Positions 1 to 11,900 of a stretch of DNA of 59,522 nt are shown in pieces (position 1 is the first letter of the stretch; every line of letters starts with the position of its first letter). The translations under genes and the position numbers were made by a program. Source of the stretch: Actinomycetota bacterium (GTDB lineage: Bacteria > Actinomycetota > Thermoleophilia > Solirubrobacterales > 70-9). A model generated the notes under the pieces. That model was not told the origin of the DNA, did no database searches, and saw nothing but the letters and a program-made list of their open reading frames with translations. The stretch covers positions 1-59,522 of the forward strand of contig JAFDWD010000005.1 of the NCBI GenBank assembly GCA_018268695.1, read 5' to 3'.

Positions 1-120
1 ACGATCGAAGCTCTTTGTGAGGGTCAAGTTAAGGAAGAACAGACCGAGTTTCTGGAGTACTACCTGGACACTCTCACGATGCTCATAGAGCGGGTTTAAC
101 TCAACGACTCTCCCGAGTGA
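1..120 (+). CDS. C-terminal end of a gene cut by the window start
   Basis: Reading frame 1 is open from the first base to a TGA at 118-120 and gives 39 residues, acidic and helical-looking (ends IERVELNDSPE). One TAA is read as Glu. The rest of the gene lies outside the window, so no function can be named. It runs toward the next gene, which is on the minus strand, with 47 bp between the two stops. Confidence 0.5.
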
Positions 121-167
121 TATGAAGCCTATATTCATGTTGGTAATCCTTATTATGCACGAAGTTG

Positions 168-857
168 TCAGTGCGTCTTGCCTTTCGGCTGTTCTTTGCC
201 TTCCGAATGTTATCGCTTGTGCTTTTCTGCCTTTTCGATATCGACGTGCTGCTTGTGCTCTATTGCGAAAGTCAGGAAGTAGTCGCTGAGGATCGACAGT
301 CCGTATAGAATCAGCTCGAAGGCGATGAGCACCGACCAGTCGAACAACTCGAGGAAGGAGTAGATGTGCTTCGACAGGGATCGGAAGTGCCAGTACTGCA
401 CAAAGATGTACACCAAACCCCAGCACATGTGCAGGAACATTTTCTTGCGAAGTCCGAATTCCAGCTGAATCTTTCCGGAGCGACCAATGTACAGCAGAGT
501 CAGATAGCTTCCTCCGTGCATCCAGAAACTCAGTGCTTCGACAAGCATGTCGCGCTTCTCGTCGGGGTCGATGATGCCTTCTGAGAAGAAGATACGGAGC
601 GCCCAAAAGCCAAGCACCGCGACGGTTTAGATGGAGAAGTTGATGACATAGAGTCGGCTGTGAAGCTTGGAGAAGCGGTGTTGGTGGAAGTGTTTGATGG
701 CAAGGATGAAGTTGACCACGACCAGGCTCTGGCCCAGCACTGTCAGTTGGGAGAAGTAATGGAGGTAGGGAGGATTGCAGTGGAGGAAGATGTGCCACAA
801 AAAGAGACCCACGTTGACGAACAGGAAGAAGATCAGGATGCCTCGGCTGGGTTTCAT
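168..857 (-). CDS. Multi-pass membrane protein, possibly FAR-17a/AIG1-like
   Basis: 229 residues with about six hydrophobic segments, beginning MKPSRGILIFFLFVNVG and ending in a charged tail. Two in-frame TAA codons are read as Glu; TGA at 168-170 ends it. A segment LHYFSQLTVLGQ and a later WMHGGS before a membrane helix recall the Thr and His positions of the FAR-17a/AIG1 family (hydrolases of fatty-acid esters of hydroxy fatty acids), but the match is by eye and weak. It could be another small multi-span protein. It is transcribed away from the next gene; only 35 bp separate the two start codons. Confidence 0.8.
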
Positions 858-892
858 GCGCTGTTGATTAAGCTATAATATTTGGCTTCAAC
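858..892. promoter_or_regulatory. 35-bp divergent promoter region
   Basis: This is the whole interval between the start codons of the membrane protein (minus) and the L1-domain protein (plus). It holds one TATAATA-type element at 874-880, 13 bp from the plus-strand ATG. Both transcripts must start within it or inside the neighbouring coding region. Confidence 0.5.
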
Positions 893-1873
893 ATGGGAAA
901 GCAGCTCGTCGAGCAGCCTGTAGTCAAACCACCTCGAACAAAGAAGCTTGTGAAGCGGCCTTTGCAGGTGGAAACCGTCAGTGGTGAGCGCCCTTACGAA
1001 GTGCAGCCCCTGAAGGACTACGAGCAATATCTCGAGATCAAGTCCAAGCGCTACAACCGCTACCGCAAATAAGTCATCCGCCAGATAGTCCTGGACAAGT
1101 TCCAGGTGAAGAAGGCAGTCGAAGCCGTCAAGGCCTTTGAGGACACCCACCGATCAGACGATCTCTTCGAAAACGAAGGATTCCTGTACTTGGAGATCGT
1201 GTTGTCCGTAGTGCCTGAGGAGTATTCGATCAGGCCGGTGCAGATTCCTTTGCCTGTGCCTATCTATTCTGAGCAGTTCAACACTCGGAGCGCCATCTTC
1301 GTAACGGATCCCCAACGAGACTACAAGGACAAGATTCAGGACCTGACGATTCCAACTGTCGCTAAGGTCATAGGCTTCCAAAAGTTAAAAAAGAACTACA
1401 AGATGCTAAAGGACAAGAGGTCGTTGATTTACAGTTACGACCTGTTCTTCTGTGACTGGCGTATCTACAATCTGCTCCGCAGACCCGCAGGCAAGCTCTT
1501 CTACGAGCGAAAGAGATTCCCCTTTCCAATTGATTGTGAAGGAGTTCCCGCTTGGAAGAAGGAGCAGTTTGGGGAGGACTATGCAGCTTACCTCAACGAC
1601 CTCAACAATTACACCTACTTGATGATCGGCAACGGTCCCGTATAGTACTCCTGCATTATATTCAGCACCGTCAAAATTGGTCGGATCGGAATGGAAGTTC
1701 GAGACCTCGTCAAGAATGTTATTCACGGAGTGTACAACACTCTGCCACACCTGATGAGCAAAACCGTGGATTGTAGCGCTGTTCGACAGCTGTCGATCAA
1801 GACCTCAAAGAGCCCGTCCCTACCAATCTTCAACCAGTTGTCCGCTGAAGAGATTGCTTCGTTGCAGCAGTGA
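893..1873 (+). CDS. Ribosomal L1 domain protein (RSL1D1/Utp30 type)
   Basis: 326 residues, no intron, TAA and TAG each used once inside the frame as Glu. The L1-like fold is recognisable: an N-terminal KKAVEAVKAF helix, a block with PVQIPLPVPI, a helix KVIGFQKLKKNY, then YDLFFCDWRIYNLL, GKLFYERKRFP, a turn ending VKIGRIGM, and SLPIFNQL near the C-terminus. This order matches RSL1D1/Utp30, nucleolar proteins of pre-rRNA processing, better than ribosomal protein L1 itself because of the KTSKSPSLPIF tail. The start is the first ATG after the shared promoter. Confidence 0.8.
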
Positions 1874-1967
1874 CTGTTTATAGCCTTTGCCTAGCGAGAA
1901 TATTAAATGCCGGAAGCCGTCGGATTTGGTCAGAAGGCATGCTTAAATGGGGCAGCCACCGTCAGAA

Positions 1968-1974
1968 TATAATA
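1968..1974 (+). promoter_or_regulatory. TATAATA element before the small ORF
   Basis: TATAATA 18 bp upstream of the ATG at 1993, the same type and spacing as before most genes here. Confidence 0.4.
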
Positions 1975-1992
1975 AAAGAGTTACGATTTTGA

Positions 1993-2196
1993 ATGGACAC
2001 CCGTGGATTCGAAGAAGACAACGTGAAAGGCCGCAACGCCAATGTGTTCCTGAAGAAGCGAGTCGACCGCGGCGGCAAGCTTTTGCTTCGCCGCGACAAG
2101 GTGACCCGCTCAAACTTCGATTGGCGTGATCGCGATGAACACAACACCGAGAAGGAACAGCTCAACCGCTTCGTGAAGCAGCTGCAGACCAACTGA
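1993..2196 (+). CDS. Small basic protein of unknown function
   Basis: 67 residues, rich in Arg, Lys, Asp and Asn (begins MDTRGFEEDNVKGRNANVF), no UAR codon, TGA stop. Codon choice looks like the neighbouring genes (third-position G/C), and a TATAATA element precedes the ATG, so it is probably a real gene although short. I do not recognise a family. A second, overlapping ORF (ATG 1907, TGA near 2026) in another frame is probably accidental. Confidence 0.6.
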   Translation: MDTRGFEEDNVKGRNANVFLKKRVDRGGKLLLRRDKVTRSNFDWRDRDEHNTEKEQLNRFVKQLQTN

Positions 2197-2349
2197 ACCA
2201 GAAGCGTGACTAATATTTCTCACTATCTTCCTAACTGTTTCGTTTCAGAAATTTGAAGTGCATCTCTTGAAATCGTGTCCTAGAGACCAGAAACTTATGC
2301 AGCCTACAAGCACTGTTATAGTTTATAGGCCGACAACAAATTCGTGCAG

Positions 2350-4496
2350 ATGCTCGATTGGCTGCTGAAACCCGCTACCGATCCGACGAAGCAGCAACTG
2401 AGGTTCCACGTCGAAGCAGAGCCCCGCATCGTCGAAACAAGCTCAAATATCATCGTAACGTGCTACACCAGCAAGGCCAGGGAAGGCATTGTGCCATGCC
2501 GTTACTGCTGGTATCGCACCAAGAATGGCGTCACGACCGTGATTGAGCATGTCAAGGGCAGCACCTACATGTGCGAACCCGCCGACCTCGGAACTACCAT
2601 TAAGGTAGAAGTTACGGTACGTCGTGAATCATGCAGAGTCTTGATGAGGAGCACGCCGGCAGCACTATCGTCGAATTCCCGCCAGTTCGAGTTGATCTCC
2701 TTACTAGGAAGCAAGTGGAAGGAGTCCTATCTTCTGGTCAGGGAACCTTCACAGTCTTTTTGGAGGCGCCTGATCGCGAAAGAGAGTGCACACTAAAGCT
2801 TTCAGACAGCCTCATCCGGCTGATAGACAACCTCACTCAGACCAGCTACAAGTTCGAGTACACTATTGCCGAGCCTCGCATCGATCCGAACGCGCGAGAT
2901 CCCACCAAGCTCTCTGTGAGTTTCACTGAAAGGTACGAAGACGAACTGTTCAAGTTCTTATCGACATTGTTTGACTCCAGTCGAGTGTCAGCTACCGAAG
3001 GAAGGCTTGACTTGCGGTTCGCCAACCGTTCTGCGAAGGATATCTTTCTGATAGCTCACAAGGCCTTTATTGCGAAGAAGGAAGCGAAGACAGCGAGCCT
3101 ACTGAACAAGATCGAGAACTCGGATTTGGCGCAGGCTGACCTCTTCAATTACGCTATGGAAATCCACTCGCTAAAGACCGACATGGTGCGACTCCTGAAT
3201 TACTCACGCGAACTCTGCAAGGACAAGTAGTTCTATATCGCCGAGGTCAGTCGGCTTGAGGAATAGCTCGAGACCATTATCGTGACCTACACGAGAATCA
3301 TAGAGGACCGTTGTCAAGATCAGCAAGACATGGATCGCAGTTACGCAGTGCTTGCCGACAAACGCACAGAGATATTGATGAAGAAAAGTGCACAACTGGA
3401 GATTGAGCACCGGGAACTCACCAAAAGGGTGCAGCAGCTCACTGAAGAAAACATCCAGCTGAAGGCTAGAGGAGGCTCGCGTATTTTCCAGGGAAGCTTC
3501 ACAAAAAAAGCTGCCCCGTACGAGGAGATCGACTGTAGGATGGAATAGCTATCGCAAGTCAACATCAGGCTGCAGGACGAAAACCGTCGACTAAAGCTAC
3601 AGCAGGGCCACGACAAGTCCATGCAGAACATATTGGACTCGCTGGACGAATCTGCGCTGCAGCCCGACCCGAAATTTCAAAGCGAAAAGCTCATTGAGCT
3701 CCAACACGAAAAGGAGGCTATCGCTCGCCAACTTCAATACGTGCTGAAAAAGAATGAACAGCTGGAGAAGAGCTTGTCGAGGCAGAGCGAGCAATACAGC
3801 GTGAAAGATCCCAAAAGAAGAACCCACCAGCTGAGAAGTGCAAACATCCAAGATGTTGAAGCGCCCTCCAATGTAGGCTTAAACGAAAGCTCGAAAGCGA
3901 TGAGTATTGCTTCGAGCCCAGTCAGAGGCCACAATCCGGAAGCGATTGACGCTGAATCACTCAAGCGGGAGTTGGATAAACTTAACTCAGTAAATTCGAT
4001 GCTCCAGCAGCGAGCCGATTCTCTCGTAATTGAGAACAGCGAGCTAAGAAAGAAAATAGGGTTTTTAGAGAAGGAGCTGCACGAAGCTCAGCTGCGCCTG
4101 AGCCAGAGCAGTAACTTAAGCATGAACCCGCTGATTGCCTAGAAGGACGCTCTGATCCGGGAACAGGAGTCACAGATCGTGTCGCTGAGAGAGCAGCTGC
4201 ACAATGCCAGCCGTATCGACAACAGCAAGCTTCGCAAGCGAATCGACGATTTGCTGGAGGAAAACAAGATGTTGAGGAAAGGTAACGACGCCATGAACCG
4301 CTCCCGGGATCTGTCGCTCGAGATGGATAACTACTACGAGCAGGAGAACGCTGCGATAAAGCAGCAAAACACGATGCTTATGGAATAGAACGCAAGGCTG
4401 GTGAGGATTCACGAGAAGTACCTAAAATAAGTGAAGGAGACCAACCGGCTGCGTAGCTAACTGCAGGCTCTTCAAAGCTAACAACCCAAGCAATGA
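2350..4496 (+). CDS. A9/Ig-like domain plus long coiled coil (AIR9-like)
   Basis: 708 residues. One 20-nt intron at 2617-2636; without splicing the frame is lost. The N-terminal ~100 residues form a beta-sandwich-like unit (CRYCWYRTKNG ... EPADLGTTIKVEVTS) resembling the A9 repeats of the microtubule-associated plant protein AIR9, which also occur in protists. From about residue 270 the protein is a heptad-rich coiled coil with UAR read as Glu inside typical EELE and MEELSQ heptads. A cytoskeletal, possibly ciliary, role is inferred. The start is the first ATG after a TATAG/TTATAGG stretch; the frame is open a little further upstream, so an extra 5' exon is possible. Confidence 0.8.
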
Positions 4497-4539
4497 TGCC
4501 GCCAAGATTGCCTACTTATTAGGATGGCTGATTCAACTA

Positions 4540-5730
4540 TCAGACGTAGCTGTGCTTGCTGGTGGCGATCGCGTGGAACTCCGGGTTCATTGACTTGAAG
4601 TCAGAATTTTCGTTGAAGTTGACCTTCGAGTCGTTGAAGAAGCCCTTGCTGCGGGTCTCCAGCTGCACCTTGGCTGGGCACAGTCCCGGCGTCTTGCCAA
4701 TGAAGTCATTCTTGTAGGTTGTTTCTGAGTCGCACGGTTCTGTACCGAATTGATGAGCGTACCCCGGGCCGTCGGCCTTACGACTTTCGGGATTGAATGG
4801 CGTATTGTATCCTTCCAAGGGCTGACGGAAGTTGTCACGATAGGTGGTGCTGCCCATCCAGGTCTGTCCCACTTTCAGAGTGTCATTAAAGCGGTAGGGG
4901 TCGCTGCTGCGTCCTCTCTTTGGTCCATAACTGTGCTTGTAGACACTATTGCCATTGAAGGGAATAAGCCCATTGAGACTGGTGTTGTTGGTAGGTTTAA
5001 CCTGAGTAACTTAAGTGTTTACGTATTGGTTGACTCCACGGTATCCTGGAAAGCCAGACCCGTAAGTCGTGATGTTCGTTGATGGCCCGCCAACTCCCAG
5101 GAGATCCTCTGGATGAGGTCTTTCGAGATCACTGCCCTTTGGAATAAACTACTTTCCGTAGATGGACTTCATATCGATGTGCGGACCGTCAGCCTTCTTG
5201 CTGGACCTCGGGCGATAGGAAAGGGGCCCAAGAGGCTGTTTGTCCTTAAAGTCTCCGCGGTAGATGGTGTTGATATGAAGATCCGGCTTCACCACGTGCA
5301 ATTTGCAGAGATGTCGGCCGCAGTTGCAAGAACTGCAGACGCACAGGTTCGGATCGTGGTGGCTGAAGTTAGCGTCGAAGAGCTTGCTCTTCGTTCTGTG
5401 GAAGTCATCATCGTCTAAAACGCAATTGGACTGCGTCTTTTTAAGACTTCCTCGTTCGGTCGAGTTGACCTGAGACTGAGGCTACACATTGTGTTCGTTC
5501 TCGACGCTTGCTGAATTCGCAGGTTTACCCGGAGAATTCTCGAACCGGTCGGCAGCAGCCACGTTTTTGCTGGAGTCAGCCAAAGTCGACTTCGTATTGG
5601 TCTTCGGGTCCTGATCAGTTTTGCTGGGGCTTTGATTTGGTGTTGCTCGCTGCGAATTTAGGAAGGCGTGTTGAGCAATCTTAGACAGGTAAGGCTGGGG
5701 ATGAGCTCCCGAGCGGGCTTGAGTTGTCAT
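4540..5730 (-). CDS. SAXO-type axonemal microtubule inner protein
   Basis: About 390 residues. A Cys motif CVCSSCNCGRHLC matches the signature at the N-terminus of SAXO/FAM154 proteins, which bind doublet microtubules inside the axoneme. It is followed by many spaced Tyr-Phe motifs (TIYRGDF, TTYRDNF, TTYKNDF) as in that family. Here the Cys motif is preceded by about 110 low-complexity residues (Ser, Asn, Gln, Lys rich). A 21-nt stretch near 5001-5021 begins GTAAAC and ends CAG like an intron, but has a multiple-of-three length and no TGA, so retention would add seven residues (396 versus 389). TGA stop at 4540. Confidence 0.85.
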
Positions 5731-5968
5731 GCCAATAAATTTATTAAGTGATTTCGTTCAAGTGGTATTTACCTTCAAAGCAGCAGCAATAGCAGAGAGC
5801 AGACACATGCAAAGCAAACCCCATACAAAGGTAGTTACGTTTACTGCCAGATTCCAATACAAGATCATTCTCTTTAATCAGACGAGGCAAGTTGATTGAG
5901 GACACTGGACCTCTAATTATGATCCCGATAATTATCACATTTATTGGTGCCTGCAAAAAATTGGCCCA

Positions 5969-6853
5969 ATGGAGATTATACAGCCAGGCACAGATCTCGT
6001 TTTGGAGACCCAGCTGATGAATACCATAAAGGCCCACCTGAACAGTAGCACTGAAGAGGAAAAGAAGGAAATTGCGAAAAAGCTCAACTGGCTGAATGAC
6101 ATTACCACTGTCGTCTACAATTAAAAGGGCACTGAAACTGCTCGGCAGCTCAACAAGCTCGAGTGCGACGCCTGCAAAAAGCTCATTCCGAATGTCCTTA
6201 TCTATCTATGCCACTTGAACACCGTTCACACCGACGTAAGCATTCTTGAAATTGCCTTAGAGGAACTTCACTTACACCGCCGACGACAAAATCCTACGAG
6301 TCAGTAGGATCCTACAGGACCCACGAACCAAAGATGTCAAGGCGTTCCCTGAAGCATTTGTCGGCAGTAATTGCTAGCCCATTCAGCTCATCGCAGAAAA
6401 CTCACGGCCTTCCTCAAAGGTCTGCTCGACAAGATTACCAAGCATGAGGAAGTTGTCAAGTCACGCAAGTTCTACCGCTGTGACGAAATATTTCGGGAAA
6501 CCAACGAAGACGAGACGGACGAGAGCGAGGAAGAAATAATCGGCGACATTGACGAAGCCTTTCGAGAGCGTATCAACAGCCTCATCGACATTTCTCGCTC
6601 TCAGAAGGAGATGTTCTTCCTATGGAACTCGTATATTCGGCGCATTCAAATCAGCTATGGAATCCGCAGGGGGTTGAGCAACCGCGACCTTCTTGAGCAC
6701 CTGTACCAGTTCTTGAAGGAGCCCTCGCTGAAGACTCTCCGCACCTAGTTCGTCAACCACTTGAGCGTGCTTTTCTTCTTCGGAAAGCTCAACAAGAAGG
6801 ATATGCTCGAGCTCATCATGAAATTCGATCAGACGCATCCCAAGGGTCGCTGA
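5969..6853 (+). CDS. SUZ12: Very small SUZ12-like Polycomb (PRC2) subunit
   Basis: 279 residues after removing introns 6236-6260 (25 nt) and 6367-6386 (20 nt). A zinc finger CDACKKLIPNV...HLNTVH is followed, across the first intron, by RNFTYTADDKILRV, matching the finger and following strand of SUZ12. The C-terminal ~100 residues look like a VEFS box: KEMFFLWNSYIRR, then helices ending EFVNHLSVLFFFGKL (the E is a TAG codon). SUZ12 is the scaffold of PRC2, which methylates H3K27; ciliate PRC2 acts in silencing of transposons and DNA elimination. Human SUZ12 is about 740 residues, so this copy keeps only finger and VEFS box. Identification is by pattern only. Confidence 0.75.
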
Positions 6854-6879
6854 TGTAACCGGCCGACTGGATTATTAAT

Positions 6880-8885
6880 ATGAACGACATCATCAAGATA
6901 GTGCCTGAAGTGCACCCGCATAAAAGCAAAGTCAAGGATGGGTTGCCTGCTGTCGAAATATTCGAGAAGGACCATGCGAAAAGACAGTACACGCCTCCTC
7001 TGTACTCCCAATTGTTTTCGTCTGCGCCAGAGCACCACAAAGTAGATGAGAATCTCAAGCAAAGAGGATCAGCTCGTCCTCCTGAAAGTCTTGTTCAAGT
7101 TCTCGAGCACGAGGCGAATGTGGTGAGTCCTGTAATTGCTGAAGTACCCATGATGGCTATGCGAAGTACATCAAGGAGATGCAATCCGTGCGAGAAGACA
7201 AGATCTTCTTGTCGTACCACTACGACCGGTCGGAATATCTGCAGCAGTTTTACATGCAAGACGGGATGTTCTCGGCGGCAGCAAGCGAGGCTCAGCTGAT
7301 GATGAAGCAAGCCTTGGAAGAACGCATGCAACAGTCCGAGCACGCGATTCTAGAACAAATCGACAACCGTGAAGTGGTCGTGTACAAGAAGAAGGAAATG
7401 AGCAAGGAAGATCTCACTGAACTCGATAAAATGGATCAGGCGCGCCTAATCAAGATTAGAGAAGGGTAGCTCAAGTCCAAACTGGACGTGCTTAATGAAA
7501 AGATGGAGCAAATCAAGAATTTCTCCGAGGCTTCGATACGGCCCAAGTCTTTGAAAGTGCCAATCAGCTCGGAGATAGGGAGTATCGACGACCAGCTCGA
7601 CTACAAGTCATATGGGCTCGACAGCACCAAGACCCGGCTTGCTGAGGAGTACGTGATCAAGAAGAAACTGGAGCGCAGCGAGCGTACCCGCAGAAAGAAG
7701 GCGATACTCGAACGCGAAGAAGAAGAGAAGATTAGACGAGAAGAAGAGCAGACCTACAACAATTCTCTGCTGTAAAAGGAGAAGCGCGACGAGATTCTGA
7801 ACGTGCTGCAGAGAAAGCGACAGCGGCTACAGGAGTAACGCGAAAAGAACAAGCAAAAGCAGGAAGAGTTTATGAAGTTCCTGCTAGAATACAAGTCGAA
7901 GAAGCCCCTATACCAACAGAAGGAAGAGGAATTTCAACGCCGGTATCTGCAGCCGCTTTAAAGATCGAAAGAGCAACGGCTGAAAGAAATTCGGTAAAAT
8001 CACAAGCAGATGGGCATATAATAGCTTATGGAACACGAAAGACAGTACCTCGAAAAGAAGGAGTAACAGAGTTCCAAGCGCGACCAATAGCTTAAGATGA
8101 TGTTACATAATCGAAAGCAGCAGCAGAAAAATCACTACAAGAGTCACTTTCACAGCATGATAGAGCAAGAGGCGGCGGATGTCATCGACCCAATCGATCT
8201 CGGCCACTATCGCTAAGAGAAGCGAAAAGAGTACGGAGAGAGACTCAAGAAGGAGCACCCACCATCTCTCGATGAAAGAAAAAAGAAGGAGCTCCAGGAA
8301 CTCATCGCCAAATCCGAAAGGAAAGGCAAGCGGCTGAAGAAGCGCGTGGTTCAACTCGATGACCGCACCTTCGACGGCAACCTTGAGAACGCTAACGTGG
8401 TAGTGTACGAGGAAATCAAAGACGGAGATCCCAAAAAGGATGGGCTTCGCTACTTAGAGTTCGCTCGCAGAATCGGAGAGCGGATGAAGCATCGGCTGGG
8501 GAGCGCGAAGAAGCAGGAAAATTCAGGAGAAGGCAAGCCTCGGTCGGAGAGTCAAGACTTGCTTGTATCAGACAAGCCGAAACTCACGAAGAGCAAGCGA
8601 TACAGCAAGCCGCTATCGGAGCACGAAGTGAATGAACGGAACAAGCGGCTGCTTAACAGCTGGGCTGACGATTTGAAGGATGAGCGGTTGAGCGAGCAGG
8701 AGCGCCTCGAGAGAATACGAGTCAAGTCGATGTTGTTGGACGGAAAGGCGAGAAACCAATAGCAACTTCTGAGGTTCGCGCACTTCGACAGTCCGCTGCT
8801 GGAGATAAAGAGGAAGGCGGAGCTGGACGAACACTACATTAGTTCGATAAAGGCAAAGGTGGCTCTACTGAATATGGGAGACTGA
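6880..8885 (+). CDS. Long charged coiled-coil protein
   Basis: 660 residues, one 23-nt intron at 7144-7166 that restores the frame. After an N-terminal ~90 residues without coiled coil (contains YTPPLYSQLF), most of the protein is helical and rich in Glu, Lys, Arg and Gln, with a dozen UAR codons falling where Glu fits heptads (KEKRDEIL, EELMEHERQYLEKKEE). The C-terminal third has a Ser/Lys-rich linker and ends LLNMGD before TGA. I do not recognise the family; cytoskeletal or ciliary use is likely from composition and neighbours only. It begins 26 bp after the SUZ12-like gene. Confidence 0.8.
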
Positions 8886-8914
8886 GGAACATGATAATAC
8901 TTTTTCTGACTGAA

Positions 8915-11900
8915 TCATATGGAAAATAGGACGGGGTCCGGACTTGCAATTAGTAATTACCGGGTACCCAGGCAGGCCCAGTCGCCGAGTATGTCGTCAG
9001 TAGTCGTTTCAATTCGTTTGCTGATAATGTAGTACTGAACGTATTTCCACACTAACTTGGATTCCGCCTCTTTGCTTCCTGTCTGGCTACCGCTCAGAGT
9101 GTTCATAAGGTGCTTCACAAGCCGTTAAACAACCACTCCCGACTCGAGCGAAAGGAGTTTGGTCAACGCTACTGTTGTCGGTATTTTTTGTTGATGGTCC
9201 CAGGCATACTTGCTAAAGGCAGATTCGATAGTCTCCGGGGTGAGTACCTCAGTAGTCACGAGAAGCTCTGTGAACTTTTACTCGCTAATCTCGTAGTGAC
9301 CGTCGGGAGCTTTATAGTCGCAGGCGTTGAGCGCTTCCTTTAAAAGCTTAATCTCCAGTTCTGGCTTGAGATGAATATTCATTACGAATGTTGCAAGTAC
9401 GTCGAAGTGCAGTCCTTGAGAGTCGAGCGCCGCGTACAACCAACTCAGCTTAGAAAACTTCGCTGACTGCATTTCGATAAGCTGCCTCAGCGTTTGAAGC
9501 AGGTAAGAAGCGACCGTTGGGGTATGCTCCGATCTGGCTGGGGGTTCCGAGAAATAGGGCAGGCACGCTTCAACCACGGCTGACTCTTTGAGCTAGACTT
9601 AGTCGAGGTCACGCCCGGCGCTCGATATGGAGTTGTCTTTCAGTATAGTATATTGAGGATCAAGCGCATTCAAGAGCTTTAAGAAGAGTCTGAGAGTATC
9701 TGCTGAGAGTACTTTGAAATCGGAGAAGAGCAGCAGATGGAGGAGACTATACTTGGCACACTTGTTCTTGAGTTGGTTGAGGTACGCAAGGATCTGACGG
9801 AAATTCTTGATAGCAAGCATCTTCACGCCGTACTTCTGCCCGAACTTTTGGATGAAGACCATTGGCAGGGGCTGCAGGTTGCGCAAAAAAAGCGCTGCAG
9901 AATGCGGTTTCAACACTTTCAGCTTGCGGTAGTACTTCAGTAAGTCTACGAGCACCGATACGAACTCTTTCTCAATGGCAAGTTCCATCTTCTTTTCGTT
10001 GGTATGGCATGTATAGGTCGTGTCCTTCATTACTTATCGGTAGTCGAATTCGTTTCGTGTGCTCTTCACCTTGTTCAGCACCGGAAAATTATAGCGTTGA
10101 AGCTTCGTCATAAGTTCGGTGTCGGTTTTAGAAAACGCAGTGTTGCTTGAGTTAAGTGGTTGAAATCGCTCCGGCTGGAACCGCGATGCACGCCCCTGCA
10201 TTGTGCTTTTTCTGGTCCGATTCAGCTTATTGGATTTCAAAACTAAAGCTCCGTTGAGGCTCATTCGTTTGGAGGTTTGTGTTTGAGTTGAAAAAGGATT
10301 GTTTACGAACTACACAGGTGATTCGATTTAACTGTCGTCTGCACGCGAAGATGTCTTAAGTGGTTTTAAGTTTACCGCTTATTGATTAGAATTAGAGCTT
10401 TTCGCAGACGACTAAGATCCACTTCTCTGCCGTCGTTCCTCGTCAATCGGATTGTAGCTCGGACTAACAGTATATCTCTTAAACTTGCTTCGGGAGGTTC
10501 GAGGACTATAAGGAAACTGAGTTCCTTCGGACTTTCCATTTGGGCTGTTTGTCTGTTCTGAAGAGTCGTCCTCTTGCCCAGGAGGGTGTGATAACTCGGA
10601 TGATTCACTAAACGATTACTTCTATTCAAGGACTTGGTTCGGATCGTAGATAATGGAGCTCAGTTACGGTAGATTGCTTTGTTATAGACTCGCTTCTCTG
10701 CTCCTTGGTGTTCGAAACTTCATTGACTAAAAAGATCCCAATGATCCTCGTCTGATTAACTTGAGCTGGTTAGTTCCCACATTTTGTCCGTTTATTCCTG
10801 GTTTGACGGCCATTGATGCCTTCCGCAACAACTTCTGAGAATTTTTTGTAGGAATAGAATTACTGTTTATTAAACCGCTGTTTCTGTGGATGTTTTCTTT
10901 GTTGCCATTCTATCTATCAAATTCTTATTTCTGTGTCAGTAGCCGTTAAGGACGTTCTTGCGAATCGTTAGCGTTTCCGGATAGCTCTTGAGACTCGCGA
11001 TAGTTGGGTTTTGCACTGAAGTAGGAATCTCGGCGAGTACTCGGAGGTTTGCTGCGTAGGAACGTTTGCAACTTTTATTTGTTGGATTTAAGCTTAAGGT
11101 TGCTTTTTACCAAGCTGTCGTGCGATATCCAATCTTAGAGAGTCTGGACTTCTGCCTCTACACTCATGGGACACACTTCCGTCGAGCGAGTGGCATACTC
11201 GATGCGTAAAGTTTGAGTCCGAACGTCTTAAGTCTCGACGGTTGCTTGTACACCTGTATTTTTTGTTTCGAATTCATGATCCAATCTGGTTTGATAATTT
11301 TGAAGTTCCTTTCCGAACGTGTAGTCCGCCACATGTTCAAGCAGATCAAAGTCAATGTCCAACTCGTCTCCTTCTATTTTTGCTTTCTCTAGTACAAGCT
11401 GTTTCACGGTACTTTTCATCTTATTGGCAAAGCGGGTCTTGTATTCCTTTATGCTGGAGTACATTTTTCGGATCCATTCGCGACGGTCCTGGTTGGGTAG
11501 CTGCATCACCAGATTTTATTCAAGCACCCGCATGTATTCTCTTTCGAACTGCTCTAAGGCATCGTTGGACTTGGCAACTTATTGTTTCAGTTCCTTATTG
11601 CTTCGAATTGTTTTCTTGAGCCTGTCGGACAGATTTGTATTTTAATCTGACATCGCACGCAGTTTTTCTCCCATCCGTGATAGTTAAGAATTGCTTTCTC
11701 CTAGTCGCTTCACAAAAGTCTCCTAAACAGCGTTCAACTCCTGAAGAGCGTTCGATCGAGAAAGATTCAGCTAGTTGGCAAGGTAGCGAATAACTTCCTG
11801 GCATACCTTCCACATTACATTCCACAGTGATTAAAGTATTTATCCCTCTTGTTCACACCTCGTCTTCAATAACCTGACTAGCTCTTTCATGCCAAGCCCG

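Noticed and set aside
1907..2026. Short ORF overlapping the start of the 67-residue gene
   Set aside because: 39 codons with two consecutive TAA that are part of the TATAATA promoter element; another frame than the supported gene.
5744..6037. Minus-strand 97-residue ORF between SAXO and SUZ12-like genes
   Set aside because: Overlaps the first SUZ12-like exon antisense and has no codon bias or family match.
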